Assembly (NCBI RefSeq): GCF_014646575.1
Contig: NZ_BMNN01000001.1
Span: 806,001-870,000 of the forward strand
Length of the DNA stretch: 64,000 nt
Source of the DNA: Halopseudomonas pertucinogena
GTDB taxonomy: Bacteria > Pseudomonadota > Gammaproteobacteria > Pseudomonadales > Pseudomonadaceae
Direction of reading: 5' to 3'
Part shown: piece by piece, positions 25,081-37,616 of the stretch
How positions within the stretch are numbered: the first letter of the stretch is position 1
How the letters are laid out: each line of letters starts with the position of its first letter
Notes under the pieces: generated by a model
Databases searched by the model: none
The model's input: only the letters and a program-made list of their open reading frames with translations
What the model was told of the DNA's origin: nothing
Made by a program: the position numbers and the translations under genes

Positions 25081-27915
25081 ATGCCAGACAGCGAAATGCA
25101 GCAGCTGTGGAGTACATCTCACCTGTCCGGTGGGAATGCCTCCTACGTTGAAGAGCTGTATGAGCTCTATCTGCACGATCCGAACAGTGTCGCCGCGGAG
25201 TGGCGCAGCTATTTTGACAAGCTGCCCCAGATCAGCGGTGTCGGTTCGGACATTTCCCACTCCACCATCCGTGAGCACTTTCTGTCGCTCGCAAAGAATC
25301 CCCGTCGTCCTCAGGCAGTGAGCGGCGGCCAGGTCAGCAGTGAGCGAGACAAGAAACAAGTCGGCGTCCTGCGCCTGATTCATGCCTATCGGCTGCGTGG
25401 CCACCAGGCTTCCAATCTTGATCCACTGGGGCTGTGGGAGCGGGAACCCATCGCTGATCTGACGCTGGCCGAATACGGCCTGACCGATGCTGATCTGGAC
25501 ACCGTGTTCCGTACCGGTGATCTGCAGATCGGCAAGGAAGAGGCCACTCTTCGCGAAATTCTCGAGGCGTTGAAATCCACCTACTGCGGCACCATTGGCG
25601 CCGAGTACATTCACATTGTGGATTCGACCCAGCGTGCCTGGTTCCAGCAGCGCCTGGAAAGTGTGCGGGGCAAGCCCCAGCAATCCGCCGAGACCCGTCG
25701 TCACCTGCTGGAGCGTCTGACTGCTGCCGAGGGGCTGGAAAAGTACCTGGGCACCAAATACCCGGGCACCAAGCGTTTCGGTGTCGAGGGCGGCGAAAGC
25801 CTGATCCCGATGCTGGACGAGATCATCCAGCGTTCCGGTTCCTACGGCGTCAATGAAGTCGTGCTGGGCATGGCCCACCGCGGCCGTCTGAACGTACTGG
25901 TCAACACGCTGGGCAAGAATCCCCGCGACCTGTTTGACGAGTTCGAAGGCAAGAAGATCATCGACCTGGGTTCGGGTGACGTCAAATACCATCAGGGTTT
26001 CTCGTCGAACGTGATGACCTCCGGTGGCGAGGTCCACTTGGCGCTGTCGTTCAACCCGTCCCACCTGGAAATCGTTTCTCCGGTGGTTGAGGGGTCGGTG
26101 CGCGCCCGTCAGGACCGCCGCAAGGATGCGACCGGCGACAAGGTGGTGCCGATCAGCATCCATGGCGACGCAGCCTTCGCCGGTCAGGGTGTGGTCATGG
26201 AAACCTTCCAGATGTCCCAGACCCGCGCCTACAAGACCGGTGGTACCATCCACATCGTGGTCAACAACCAGGTCGGCTTTACCACCAGCCGCCAGGAAGA
26301 CGCCCGGTCCACCGAGTACTGCACCGACATCGCCAAGATGATTCAGGCGCCGATCTTCCACGTCAATGGCGACGATCCGGAAGCGGTGCTGTTCGTTACC
26401 CAGCTGGCGGTCGACTACCGTATGCAGTTCAAGCGTGACGTGGTCATCGACCTGGTCTGCTACCGCCGTCGTGGTCACAACGAAGCGGACGAGCCGTCCG
26501 GCACCCAGCCGCGCATGTATGCGGTGATCAACAAGCACCCGACCACCCGGGAGATCTACGCCAAGCGCCTGATCGAAGGTGGCGTGCTGACCGAGGCGCA
26601 GGTGCAGGAGCAGATCGAGGAGTACCGCAACGCGCTGGATAACGGTGATCACGTTGTGAAGAGCCTGGTCAAGGAACCCGACACCAACACCTTTGTCGAC
26701 TGGAAGCCCTACCTGGGTCACCAGTGGACCGCGCGTCACGATACCCGTTTCGACCTCAAGACTTTGCAGGAGCTGGCCAATCGCCTGACCAGTCTGCCTG
26801 ACGGCCTGGTGGTTCAGCGTCAGGTGGCCAAGATCATCGAGGATCGGGTGAAGATGGCCGCCGGCGGCCTGGCCCTGAACTGGGGCTTTGCCGAGACCAT
26901 GGCGTACGCCACCCTGCTGCATGAAGGCCATCCGGTGCGCATTACCGGGCAGGACGTGGGTCGCGGTACCTTCTCGCACCGCCATGCGGTATTGCACAAC
27001 CAGAAGGGCGACGGGGCCTACATTCCGCTGGCCAACCTGTATGAAGGTCAGCCGCGTTTCGACATCTATGACTCGCTGCTGTCGGAAGAGGCGGTGCTGG
27101 CCTTCGAATATGGCTACGCCACCACCACACCGAACGCGCTGGTGATCTGGGAAGCCCAGTTCGGTGACTTTGCCAACGGTGCCCAGGTGGTGATCGACCA
27201 GTTCATCACCAGTGGCGAGCACAAGTGGGGCCGTCTGTGTGGGCTGACCATGCTGCTGCCGCACGGCTATGAGGGCCAGGGGCCGGAGCACTCGTCCGCA
27301 CGTCTGGAGCGCTTCCTGCAGCTGTGCGCCGAGCAGAACATTCAGGTCGCCGTGCCGACCACGCCGGCACAGATCTACCACCTGTTGCGCCGTCAGGTCA
27401 TCCGCCCCCTGCGCAAGCCGCTGGTGGTGCTGACACCGAAATCCCTGCTGCGTCACAAACTGGCAGTCTCCAGTCTGGAAGATCTGGCAGAGGGTTCGTT
27501 CCAGACCATCATCCCGGAAATCGATGCCATCGAGCCGGAGAAGGTGGACCGCGTGATCATGTGCAGCGGCAAGGTCTATTACGATCTGCTGGAGAAACGC
27601 CGTGCCGAGGAGCTGAACAATGTGGCCATCGTCCGCATCGAGCAGCTCTATCCGTTCCCCGAGGAGGATCTGGCCGAAGCGCTGGCACCCTACACCAACG
27701 TCAAGAAGGTGGTCTGGTGTCAGGAAGAGCCCATGAACCAGGGCGCCTGGTACTGCAGCCAGCATCACATGCGCCGGGTCATCGGGCAGCACAGCGTCAG
27801 CAACTTGTATCTCGACTACGCTGGACGGGAGGCATCTGCGGCACCGGCAGGCGGCTACCCCTCCGTCCATGCAGAAGAACAGGCGAAACTCCTGCAGGAC
27901 GCGCTCTACGCTTGA
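25081..27915 (+). CDS. sucA: 2-oxoglutarate dehydrogenase E1 component
   Basis: A 944-residue thiamine-diphosphate enzyme, the first component of the 2-oxoglutarate dehydrogenase complex. The N-terminal segment SYVEELYELYLHDPNSV docks to E2. The ThDP region includes VLGMAHRGRLNVL and GDAAFAGQGVVMET, and the C-terminal transketolase-like part has LPHGYEGQGPEHSSAR. It decarboxylates 2-oxoglutarate and passes the succinyl group to the lipoyl domain of SucB. Normal length. Confidence 0.97.
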   Translation: MPDSEMQQLWSTSHLSGGNASYVEELYELYLHDPNSVAAEWRSYFDKLPQISGVGSDISHSTIREHFLSLAKNPRRPQAVSGGQVSSERDKKQVGVLRLIHAYRLRGHQASNLDPLGLWEREPIADLTLAEYGLTDADLDTVFRTGDLQIGKEEATLREILEALKSTYCGTIGAEYIHIVDSTQRAWFQQRLESVRGKPQQSAETRRHLLERLTAAEGLEKYLGTKYPGTKRFGVEGGESLIPMLDEIIQRSGSYGVNEVVLGMAHRGRLNVLVNTLGKNPRDLFDEFEGKKIIDLGSGDVKYHQGFSSNVMTSGGEVHLALSFNPSHLEIVSPVVEGSVRARQDRRKDATGDKVVPISIHGDAAFAGQGVVMETFQMSQTRAYKTGGTIHIVVNNQVGFTTSRQEDARSTEYCTDIAKMIQAPIFHVNGDDPEAVLFVTQLAVDYRMQFKRDVVIDLVCYRRRGHNEADEPSGTQPRMYAVINKHPTTREIYAKRLIEGGVLTEAQVQEQIEEYRNALDNGDHVVKSLVKEPDTNTFVDWKPYLGHQWTARHDTRFDLKTLQELANRLTSLPDGLVVQRQVAKIIEDRVKMAAGGLALNWGFAETMAYATLLHEGHPVRITGQDVGRGTFSHRHAVLHNQKGDGAYIPLANLYEGQPRFDIYDSLLSEEAVLAFEYGYATTTPNALVIWEAQFGDFANGAQVVIDQFITSGEHKWGRLCGLTMLLPHGYEGQGPEHSSARLERFLQLCAEQNIQVAVPTTPAQIYHLLRRQVIRPLRKPLVVLTPKSLLRHKLAVSSLEDLAEGSFQTIIPEIDAIEPEKVDRVIMCSGKVYYDLLEKRRAEELNNVAIVRIEQLYPFPEEDLAEALAPYTNVKKVVWCQEEPMNQGAWYCSQHHMRRVIGQHSVSNLYLDYAGREASAAPAGGYPSVHAEEQAKLLQDALYA

Positions 27916-27950
27916 GCCGCTGCACAACACAGATCATTTAAGGATTGACA

Positions 27951-30718
<2,768 letters not shown>

Positions 30719-30831
30719 GCAATATCCCCTCGGGGAACGGGTATGCAGGAATATGCTTCCGGCTGCCTGATCGGTGGCAGTGGCGGGTACCGTCACTGTT
30801 ATGAATCTCATACGAATAACGGTACAAGAGA

Positions 30832-31998
30832 ATGAATCTTCACGAATATCAGGGGAAGCAGCTGTTCGCTGAATACGGCCTTCCTGTCTCCAAGGGCATC
30901 GCGGTCGATACTCCCGAAGCGGCTGCTGAAGCCTGCGATACCATTGGCGGCTCCGAGTGGGTGGTCAAGGCCCAGGTTCACGCCGGTGGTCGCGGCAAGG
31001 CTGGCGGCGTAAAGCTGGTCAAGAGCCGGGAAGATGCCAAGGCGTTCGCCGAGCAGTGGCTGGGCAAGCGTCTGGTGACCTATCAGACCGATGCCGATGG
31101 TCAGCCCGTTTCCCGCATTCTGGTAGAAGCCTGTACTGACATCGACCAGGAGCTGTACCTGGGTGCGGTGGTAGACCGCGCCACCCGTCGCATCGTCTTC
31201 ATGGCCTCCACCGAAGGTGGCGTGGAGATCGAGAAGGTCGCCGAGGAAACCCCCGAGAAGATCCTCAAGGCCACCATCGATCCGCTGGTGGGCCCGCAGC
31301 CCTACCAGGGCCGCGACCTGGCGTTCAAGCTGGGCCTGAAAGGCGACCAGGTCAAGCAGTTCACCAACATCTTCGTCGGTCTGGGCAAGCTGTTCGCCGA
31401 TTACGATCTGGCTCTGCTGGAAGTGAACCCGCTGGTGATCAAGAAGGACGGCAACCTGCACTGCCTGGACGCCAAGATCAACATCGACGGCAACGCCCTG
31501 TACCGCCAGCCCAAGCTGCGCGCCATGCACGACCCGTCCCAGGACGACCCGCGCGAAGCCCACGCTGCCAAGTTCGAACTGAACTACGTGGCCCTGGACG
31601 GCAATATCGGCTGCATGGTCAACGGTGCCGGTCTGGCCATGGGTACCATGGACATCGTCAACCTGCACGGCGGCAAGCCGGCCAACTTCCTTGACGTAGG
31701 CGGCGGCGCCACCAAGGAGCGCGTGACCGAAGCGTTCAAGATCATCCTGTCCGACAGCAATGTGGCCGCGGTTCTGGTCAACATTTTCGGCGGTATCGTC
31801 CGCTGCGACATGATTGCCGAAGGCATCATCGGTGCAGTAAAGGATGTGGGCGTCAAGGTGCCGGTAGTGGTGCGCCTGGAAGGCAACAATGCCGAGCTGG
31901 GTGCCAAGGTACTGGCTGAAAGTGGTCTGAACATCATCGCAGCAACCAGTCTGACCGACGCTGCAGTACAGGTCGTCAAAGCGGCGGAGGGCAAGTAA
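30832..31998 (+). CDS. sucC: Succinate-CoA ligase beta subunit
   Basis: A 388-residue ATP-grasp subunit with [20 protein letters not shown] at the N terminus and [17 protein letters not shown] as the nucleotide loop. The C-terminal CoA-ligase domain contains [16 protein letters not shown]. With SucD it converts succinyl-CoA to succinate with substrate-level phosphorylation. Its stop overlaps the sucD start by one base. Confidence 0.97.
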   Translation: MNLHEYQGKQLFAEYGLPVSKGIAVDTPEAAAEACDTIGGSEWVVKAQVHAGGRGKAGGVKLVKSREDAKAFAEQWLGKRLVTYQTDADGQPVSRILVEACTDIDQELYLGAVVDRATRRIVFMASTEGGVEIEKVAEETPEKILKATIDPLVGPQPYQGRDLAFKLGLKGDQVKQFTNIFVGLGKLFADYDLALLEVNPLVIKKDGNLHCLDAKINIDGNALYRQPKLRAMHDPSQDDPREAHAAKFELNYVALDGNIGCMVNGAGLAMGTMDIVNLHGGKPANFLDVGGGATKERVTEAFKIILSDSNVAAVLVNIFGGIVRCDMIAEGIIGAVKDVGVKVPVVVRLEGNNAELGAKVLAESGLNIIAATSLTDAAVQVVKAAEGK

Positions 31999-32879
31999 TG
32001 AGCATCCTGATCGACAAGAATACCAAGGTAATCTGCCAGGGCATCACCGGCTCCCAGGGTTCCTTCCACACTGAGCAGGCGATTGCCTACGGCACCCAGA
32101 TGGTCGGTGGCGTTACTCCCGGCAAGGGCGGTACCACCCACCTGGGCCTGCCGGTGTTCAACACCGTTGCCGAAGCCGTTGAAGCTACCGGCGCCGACGC
32201 CTCTGTTATCTACGTTCCGGCGCCGTTCTGCAAGGACTCCATTCTGGAAGCCGCCAACGCAGGCATCAAGCTGATCGTGTGCATCACCGAAGGCATCCCG
32301 ACCCTCGACATGCTGGACGCCAAGGTCAAGTGCGACGAGCTGGGTGTGCGCCTGATCGGGCCTAACTGCCCGGGCGTGATCACCCCCGGCGAGTGCAAGA
32401 TCGGCATCATGCCCGGTCACATCCACCTGCCGGGCAAGGTCGGTATCGTCTCCCGCTCCGGCACCCTGACCTACGAAGCGGTCAAGCAGACCACTGACGC
32501 CGGTTTCGGTCAGTCCAGCTGCGTCGGTATCGGCGGTGACCCGATCCCGGGCTCCAACTTCATCGACATCCTGGAAATGTTCCAGAACGACCCGCAGACC
32601 GAAGCCATCGTCATGATCGGCGAGATCGGCGGTAGCGCTGAAGAAGAGGCCGCCGCCTACATCAAGGCCAATGTGACCAAGCCGGTGGTGTCCTACATCG
32701 CTGGCGTGACTGCTCCGGCAGGCAAGCGCATGGGCCACGCCGGTGCGATCATCTCCGGCGGCAAGGGTACCGCCGACGAGAAGTTTGCCGCTCTGGAAGA
32801 CGCCGGTGTCAAAACCGTTCGTTCCCTGGCTGACATCGGCAAGGCACTGTCCGAGCTGACTGGCTGGGCAATGAAGTAA
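31998..32879 (+). CDS. sucD: Succinate-CoA ligase alpha subunit
   Basis: A 293-residue subunit with an N-terminal CoA-binding Rossmann domain ([17 protein letters not shown]). The phosphohistidine is His247 in [14 protein letters not shown], and [16 protein letters not shown] is the family signature. It is the last gene of the operon, followed by a strong terminator. Confidence 0.97.
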   Translation: MSILIDKNTKVICQGITGSQGSFHTEQAIAYGTQMVGGVTPGKGGTTHLGLPVFNTVAEAVEATGADASVIYVPAPFCKDSILEAANAGIKLIVCITEGIPTLDMLDAKVKCDELGVRLIGPNCPGVITPGECKIGIMPGHIHLPGKVGIVSRSGTLTYEAVKQTTDAGFGQSSCVGIGGDPIPGSNFIDILEMFQNDPQTEAIVMIGEIGGSAEEEAAAYIKANVTKPVVSYIAGVTAPAGKRMGHAGAIISGGKGTADEKFAALEDAGVKTVRSLADIGKALSELTGWAMK

Positions 32880-32897
32880 GCACTGCGCAGCATCAGG

Positions 32898-32925
32898 AAC
32901 CCCGCTTCGGCGGGGTTTCTTTTTT
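32898..32925 (+). terminator. Terminator of the sdh-suc operon
   Basis: AACCCCGC-TTCG-GCGGGGTT, an 8-bp stem with a TTCG tetraloop followed by TCTTTTTT. Confidence 0.92.
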
Positions 32926-33030
32926 CTCCACGTTCAGGAAATGACCGGGAACAACCCATTTGTACGCTGGCTTGTTTATAATGCGCGGCAATACTGTCGC
33001 TCCCAGGCAGTTCCGGATAGAAGAAAACCA

Positions 33031-34341
33031 ATGAAGACATTATCGCCGGCCAATCTCCTGGCCCTCGGTTTCATGACGTTTGCCCTTTTTCTGGGGGCAG
33101 GCAACATCATCTTTCCGCCCAGCGCCGGCCTATCAGCAGGGGAGAACCTCTGGTCCACGGGTATGGGCTTTCTCATCACCGCGGTGGGCCTGCCGCTGCT
33201 GACCCTGGTTGCGCTGGCGCGCGTCGGCGGAGGCATCCAGGAGCTCACGGCTCCGCTGGGCAAATTACCCGGGCTGGTATTGGCCATACTCGTATACCTG
33301 GCCATCGGACCGTTGTTTGCCACGCCGCGAACGGCCACTGTGTCCTATGAAGTCGGCATCGTCGGTCTGGTCGGCAGCAGCTGGCAGACCTTGCTCGGCT
33401 ACTCCCTGCTGTACTTTGCGGTGGTGCTCTGGCTGGCGCTGAAGCCGGGCCGGCTGGTGGATAATATCGGCAAGATCATCACCCCCGTGTTGCTGCTGGC
33501 TCTGGTCATTCTCGGACTGACGGCGATGTTCTTCCCAGCAGGTCCTATGGGTGAGCCGACCGGTGCCTATGAGGCGAACCCTGTCATTGCCGGTGTGCTG
33601 GAGGGCTACCTGACGATGGACGCGCTGGGCGCGCTGGTCTTCGGCGTGGTAATCACCCGCGCGATCCGGGACCGTCAGGTGCAGGAGACTCACATTGTCA
33701 CCCGCTACACGATCATTGCTGCGGTGATCGCCGCCTTCGGCCTGGCGATGGTATATCTGGCTCTGTTCCAGCTCGGGGCAACCAGCAGCACGCTGGTCCG
33801 GGAGGGCGCCAATGGCGGGCAGATTCTCGCCGCCTTCGTCCAGTATCGCTTTGGCGCGGCGGGCAGCGTGCTGTTGGCGATTGTCATCACGCTGGCCTGC
33901 CTGACAACGGCGGTAGGGCTGATCTCGGCCTGCGGTGCCTTCTTCAGCAGGGAGTTTCCGGTTACCTACAATCAGGTGGTCTGGGTATTCACCATCTTCT
34001 GCATGGCGGTATCCAACCAGGGGCTGGACAGTCTCATCCGGATTTCGATTCCCGTGCTGGTCGGTCTCTATCCGTTGGCGATCGTGCTGGTGTGCCTGGG
34101 GCTGTTTTCTGCCAACCTCGCGCGCCCGCAGAACATCATGCGCCCGGTCATGGCCGTGGCGCTGGTGTTCGGCATCATCGACGGCCTCAAGACAGCCGGT
34201 TTTGTAGCCAAGGACACCGCATGGATGAGCGCGCTGCCGTTTTCCTCCCAGGGGCTGGGCTGGCTGGTGCCGGCACTGGCAATGCTGGTGATGGCGCTGG
34301 CGGTGGATTTCGTCCGCCACGGCAAGCATCGCCATGCCTGA
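33031..34341 (+). CDS. brnQ: Branched-chain amino acid transporter (LIVCS family)
   Basis: A 436-residue inner-membrane protein with about 12 hydrophobic segments. It starts MKTLSPANLLALGFMTFALFLGAGNIIFPP, the BrnQ hallmark, and includes TATVSYEVG. It probably imports Leu, Ile and Val with Na+ or H+. The frame extends upstream to 32941, but ATG 33031 gives the family N terminus. A TATAAT lies at 32977-32982 without a good -35. Confidence 0.9.
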   Translation: MKTLSPANLLALGFMTFALFLGAGNIIFPPSAGLSAGENLWSTGMGFLITAVGLPLLTLVALARVGGGIQELTAPLGKLPGLVLAILVYLAIGPLFATPRTATVSYEVGIVGLVGSSWQTLLGYSLLYFAVVLWLALKPGRLVDNIGKIITPVLLLALVILGLTAMFFPAGPMGEPTGAYEANPVIAGVLEGYLTMDALGALVFGVVITRAIRDRQVQETHIVTRYTIIAAVIAAFGLAMVYLALFQLGATSSTLVREGANGGQILAAFVQYRFGAAGSVLLAIVITLACLTTAVGLISACGAFFSREFPVTYNQVVWVFTIFCMAVSNQGLDSLIRISIPVLVGLYPLAIVLVCLGLFSANLARPQNIMRPVMAVALVFGIIDGLKTAGFVAKDTAWMSALPFSSQGLGWLVPALAMLVMALAVDFVRHGKHRHA

Positions 34342-35092
34342 GCGATGGGCAGCGGTGATGAGCGGCATTCCCGAAGCGGGGTCGCTTTGGTTGAATGTGG
34401 CAGCGTTTTGCTGGTTCATGCTGTGCTGGGTGGGTTATACCCGCTACGCCTGGCACCGGGGGCGTGACACGCCCTGCCTGGCCAGTGTATTGCACCTCTA
34501 TCGCAAGGACTGGATGGCCCGGCTGCTGCTGCGTGAACAGCGCATTGCCGACGCCAGCCTGATCAGCAATCTTGAGCGTAATACGTCCTTCTTTGCGTCC
34601 AGTACCCTGCTGATCGTGGCCGGTCTCATCACCGTGATGGGGGCCACAGATCAGGCGCAGAACCTGCTGCGTGACCTTCCGTTTGTCGCCCCGGTCAGCC
34701 GCGAAGTGTCGGAGATGAAGCTGCTGATCATGCTCGGCATTTTCGTCTATGCCTTCTTCACCTTTTCCTGGGCCATGCGCCAGTACAACTTCGCCTCGGT
34801 GCTGTTCGGGTCGGCACCGCTGGTCGGTGAGAAGCACGTCAGCGAAATCGAGCGCAGAGCCTTCGCAAGTCGTGCGGCCAAGGTGCTCTCCAAAGCTGCC
34901 CACTCCTTCAACCTGGGGCTGCGTTCCTACTACTTCGCACTGGCCATGCTCAGCTGGTTCATCAACCCCTGGGTATTCATGGGGATCACGGCGGGGGTGG
35001 TGTGGGTGTTGTACAGGCGGGAATTCAGGTCATCGGTGCTTGAGGTGCTGATGGCAACCCCGGCGCAGTTCCCGGAGCCTCCGGCAGAGTAG
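34334..35092 (+). CDS. DUF599 membrane protein
   Basis: A 252-residue membrane protein with four hydrophobic segments (about 18-36, 88-108, 133-152 and 210-235). DUF599-type landmarks are RNTSFFASSTLLIVAGL and FFTFSWAMRQYNFASVLFG. ATG 34334 overlaps the end of brnQ by 8 bp; an ATG at 34358 is an alternative. The function is unknown, and coupling to brnQ is by position only. Confidence 0.78.
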   Translation: MPERWAAVMSGIPEAGSLWLNVAAFCWFMLCWVGYTRYAWHRGRDTPCLASVLHLYRKDWMARLLLREQRIADASLISNLERNTSFFASSTLLIVAGLITVMGATDQAQNLLRDLPFVAPVSREVSEMKLLIMLGIFVYAFFTFSWAMRQYNFASVLFGSAPLVGEKHVSEIERRAFASRAAKVLSKAAHSFNLGLRSYYFALAMLSWFINPWVFMGITAGVVWVLYRREFRSSVLEVLMATPAQFPEPPAE

Positions 35093-35132
35093 GGTGATGT
35101 CATCCCGGCGGGCGCCGGGATGACCCGACACA

Positions 35133-35435
35133 TCAGTCGCGGTTCATGCGCTCTTCGATGTTGTCACTTGTTTCGTCATAGGCCTCTTCGATACGGTCAC
35201 CGGCGGCGTCCAGATTGGCCTCGGCACGCTCGGCGGCGCTCGGCTCGTTGTCAAAGGCTTCATCAGTGCGCTGCTCGACAGCCTCACCGGTGCTCTCCAT
35301 AGCATCGCCTACGTTTTCTGCAGCGTCTGACATGGACTCCCGGGCGGACTCCATCTTGTCTTCGGGGCTATCCTGACAGGCCGCCAGCAGACCGAAGCTG
35401 GCCAGCAGGAAGGCGGTTGCGCAAAGTTTCTTCAT
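35133..35435 (-). CDS. Small acidic lipoprotein with amphipathic repeats
   Basis: A 100-residue protein. The signal peptide ends in LLAAC, so Cys about 20 is lipidated. The mature part is highly acidic and helical, with a loose 11-residue periodicity (MESARESMSDAAENVGDAMESTGEAVE), like stress or envelope lipoproteins and LEA-like proteins. The ATG at 35435 has GGAG 6 bp upstream, and a TTG 12 bp earlier is rejected. The function is unknown; it would sit at the outer or inner membrane facing the periplasm. Confidence 0.72.
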   Translation of the reverse strand: MKKLCATAFLLASFGLLAACQDSPEDKMESARESMSDAAENVGDAMESTGEAVEQRTDEAFDNEPSAAERAEANLDAAGDRIEEAYDETSDNIEERMNRD

Positions 35436-35577
35436 CTCATTCTCCAAGTGATGATTACCGTCTGGTTAGTCCCGAATAAATGCGGCGAGTTCCGGAGCGG
35501 TCGAGTAATATGCGAGGCGTTACGGGAATATTCCTGTTATCTGGTAAAATCCGGGTTTTTCCCCTGTGGTTGGATCG

Positions 35578-36036
35578 ATGAACATCAAACAGCGTGCCGA
35601 GAGTTTTCTTTCCGTTCTGCGTCACTGCCAGGTACTGGGCATGACCGTCGAGCAGGCAGACGAGAATGGGCTGATCATCAAACTGCCCTACAGCGAATAC
35701 ATTGTGGGCAACCCGGTTTCCGGCGTGGTGCATGGCGGCGCGATCACCACGCTGATGGACACCTGCTGTGGCATTTCCACCGTTTGCTATCTGGACGAGT
35801 TCGAGATCTGTCCGACACTCGACCTGCGCATCGATTACATGCATCCGGCCGAGCCCGGCAAGCCGATCTATGGCTTTGCCGAATGCTACCGGGTGACCCC
35901 GACCATCATCTTCACCCGTGGGGTCGCCTATCAGGAGCGGCGCGAAGACCCGCTGGCCCACGTGGTCGGCGTGTTCATGCGCATGGGGCCGGCGCCGGAC
36001 GGGCAACAGTTGTTCCAGCTGGGGGGCCGGGTATGA
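35578..36036 (+). CDS. PaaI-family hotdog thioesterase, first of a pair
   Basis: A 152-residue hotdog protein with the PaaI motif VVHGGAITTLMDTCCG and the catalytic-region ICPTLDLRIDYMHPAEPG. It probably hydrolyses an acyl- or aryl-CoA. The start ATG 35578 has only a weak GGA nearby. Its stop overlaps the start of a second hotdog gene (ATGA), suggesting stoichiometric synthesis of two related subunits. Confidence 0.85.
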   Translation: MNIKQRAESFLSVLRHCQVLGMTVEQADENGLIIKLPYSEYIVGNPVSGVVHGGAITTLMDTCCGISTVCYLDEFEICPTLDLRIDYMHPAEPGKPIYGFAECYRVTPTIIFTRGVAYQERREDPLAHVVGVFMRMGPAPDGQQLFQLGGRV

Positions 36037-36470
36037 GCGAGCACATAGACGAACTGGTCCACCAGGCGCACCAGACCGGCAATTACGAGGCGCTGATTGC
36101 CGAGATCCCCTATGCCCGCTTGATCGGCATACAGGTGATGCGGCTTGGGGAGGAGATGATCTTCCATCTGCCGATGGACAAGGACAATATAGGCAACCCG
36201 ATACTGCCGGCATTGCATGGTGGCGTGCTGGCGGGGTTCATGGAGCTCAGCGCCATGCTGCAGCTGATGGTCAGCATGAACAGCCCGAGCTTTCCCAAGA
36301 TCATCGATTTCTCGGTGGATTATCTTCGTGCTGGACTGTCCCGGGACACCTATGCCCGATGCCAGATCTGGCGCCAGGGCCGCCGAGTCGGTAACGTAGC
36401 CATCACGGCCTGGCAGACCCGCTCCGAGGAGCCGGTTGCCACGGCGCGGGCGCACTTCAAACTGGACTGA
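36033..36470 (+). CDS. PaaI-family hotdog thioesterase, second of a pair
   Basis: A 145-residue hotdog protein with ALHGGVLAGFMELSAMLQL in place of the usual HGGxxxxxxD region: the catalytic Asp of the first protein corresponds to Glu here. FSVDYLRAGLSRDTYARC follows. Overlapping ATGA with the preceding gene implies coupled translation. It may form a heteromer with the first protein or have a different substrate range. Confidence 0.85.
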   Translation: MSEHIDELVHQAHQTGNYEALIAEIPYARLIGIQVMRLGEEMIFHLPMDKDNIGNPILPALHGGVLAGFMELSAMLQLMVSMNSPSFPKIIDFSVDYLRAGLSRDTYARCQIWRQGRRVGNVAITAWQTRSEEPVATARAHFKLD

Positions 36471-36520
36471 AATAACGGGCGCTGGAATGGTGCCCGCCCT
36501 CCACAGGCAGGAGATGGGAC

Positions 36521-37510
36521 ATGGAAGCCTTGTTGATACCGGCCGGCGCCATACTGCTGGCAATGGGCTGGATATGGTTGGTCGCGGTCACCATGCGTCG
36601 TTCGGTCAGCCGCATGGTGCTGGCCTTGTTGTTCGGCCCCCTTACCCTGCTGATGAGGGGCATGGGTTACCCGGTGCCGCCACGTCTGCTCATGCTGATT
36701 GGCGTACTGGCTCTGGTCAGCGGCAGTTTCTGGCTGCAGCACCAGCATCCGGACAGAGCAGACCAGCTCATCGCCGGGGACTGGCTGGTAGAGCCCGCCG
36801 CCGGGGGTACGCTGCGCGGTACCATCATGGGGCAGCCCTTCAATCCCGACAGCATCACCTGGCGAGGTGACGATCTCCTGCTTGAGGAAAGTCCGGACGG
36901 CCGAACCCGCCGGTCTCTTACCATCCGGTTCGGCAATGCCAGGGAGCTGCTGCTGCAGCCCTCGGTCGAGCGCCTGCCCGAGGATGACGGTGCCTGGCCG
37001 GAGCTCATCCTGCGCTGGCATACCGGGGCACTTGCCGAACCCGGCCTGCGGCGGGTGACAGGCGACTACAGCCTGAGCCTGGATCTTACCCGCGTGGGAG
37101 ATGATCAGGTTGAAGGGCGTATCCATCTGCACCTGCCCACCAGTTACAGTACATGGCTGACCGGTGCGTTCCGGCTGACGACTGCGCCTGACTGGATGAG
37201 TGAGCGCGAGCAGACCGAGCGCCTGGTGCTTCAGGCAGTTCCGTCCGTTGCCCCGGAGAATCCGCGCCCCATGCCCGCCTCGCCGGCGTGGCGCGAGCTG
37301 AGCCTGCTGGCCCTGCTGGATGAGCCCGACCTGTTTTCCGGCGCGCAGATCCGCCTCACCACCTGGACGGGCCGGGTCCACCAGGGCGTGTTCAGGCAGC
37401 TCAGTCCCGAGCAGCGCATCGTGCTGTCCCTGCCAAGGGGCGCCAATCAGGTGGAGCTGCACTTTCATCCGCTGGACATACGGCTTATCGAGGAAGCGGT
37501 ACGGCGCTGA
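36521..37510 (+). CDS. Hypothetical membrane-anchored protein upstream of htpG
   Basis: A 329-residue protein. Two or three N-terminal hydrophobic segments (residues 5-23, 31-45 and 56-74) are followed by a soluble, probably periplasmic part rich in beta structure ([22 protein letters not shown] onward). I recognise no named domain. AGGAG stands about 9 bp before the ATG. Pseudomonads commonly carry an unnamed gene of this kind before htpG. The htpG sigma-32 promoter lies just past its stop codon. Confidence 0.7.
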   Translation: MEALLIPAGAILLAMGWIWLVAVTMRRSVSRMVLALLFGPLTLLMRGMGYPVPPRLLMLIGVLALVSGSFWLQHQHPDRADQLIAGDWLVEPAAGGTLRGTIMGQPFNPDSITWRGDDLLLEESPDGRTRRSLTIRFGNARELLLQPSVERLPEDDGAWPELILRWHTGALAEPGLRRVTGDYSLSLDLTRVGDDQVEGRIHLHLPTSYSTWLTGAFRLTTAPDWMSEREQTERLVLQAVPSVAPENPRPMPASPAWRELSLLALLDEPDLFSGAQIRLTTWTGRVHQGVFRQLSPEQRIVLSLPRGANQVELHFHPLDIRLIEEAVRR

Positions 37511-37529
37511 CGGAGCTGCGCCCGCCGGG

Positions 37530-37558
37530 CTTGAAATCCCTGTCCGCCATCCCCATCA
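37530..37558 (+). promoter_or_regulatory. htpG: Sigma-32 (RpoH) heat-shock promoter of htpG
   Basis: CTTGAAA at 37530-37536, a 14-bp spacer, then CCCCATCA at 37551-37558. This matches the RpoH consensus CTTGAAA-N11-16-CCCCATnT except for the final base. It lies 20 bp after the preceding gene and 58 bp before the htpG start codon. Confidence 0.88.
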
Positions 37559-37616
37559 ACACAGCATTCGCCCGCCCCGGGCACCTGTACCTGTGAAACA
37601 TGGAGATATTGCGAAG

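Noticed and set aside
25039-27930. 963-codon antisense ORF over sucA
   Set aside because: Same codon-bias artefact; it mirrors the sucA frame almost exactly and has no ribosome site.
35448-36032. Upstream extension of the second hotdog protein to 35448
   Set aside because: The frame overlaps the whole first hotdog gene. The ATGA overlap at 36033 and the family N terminus mark the true start.
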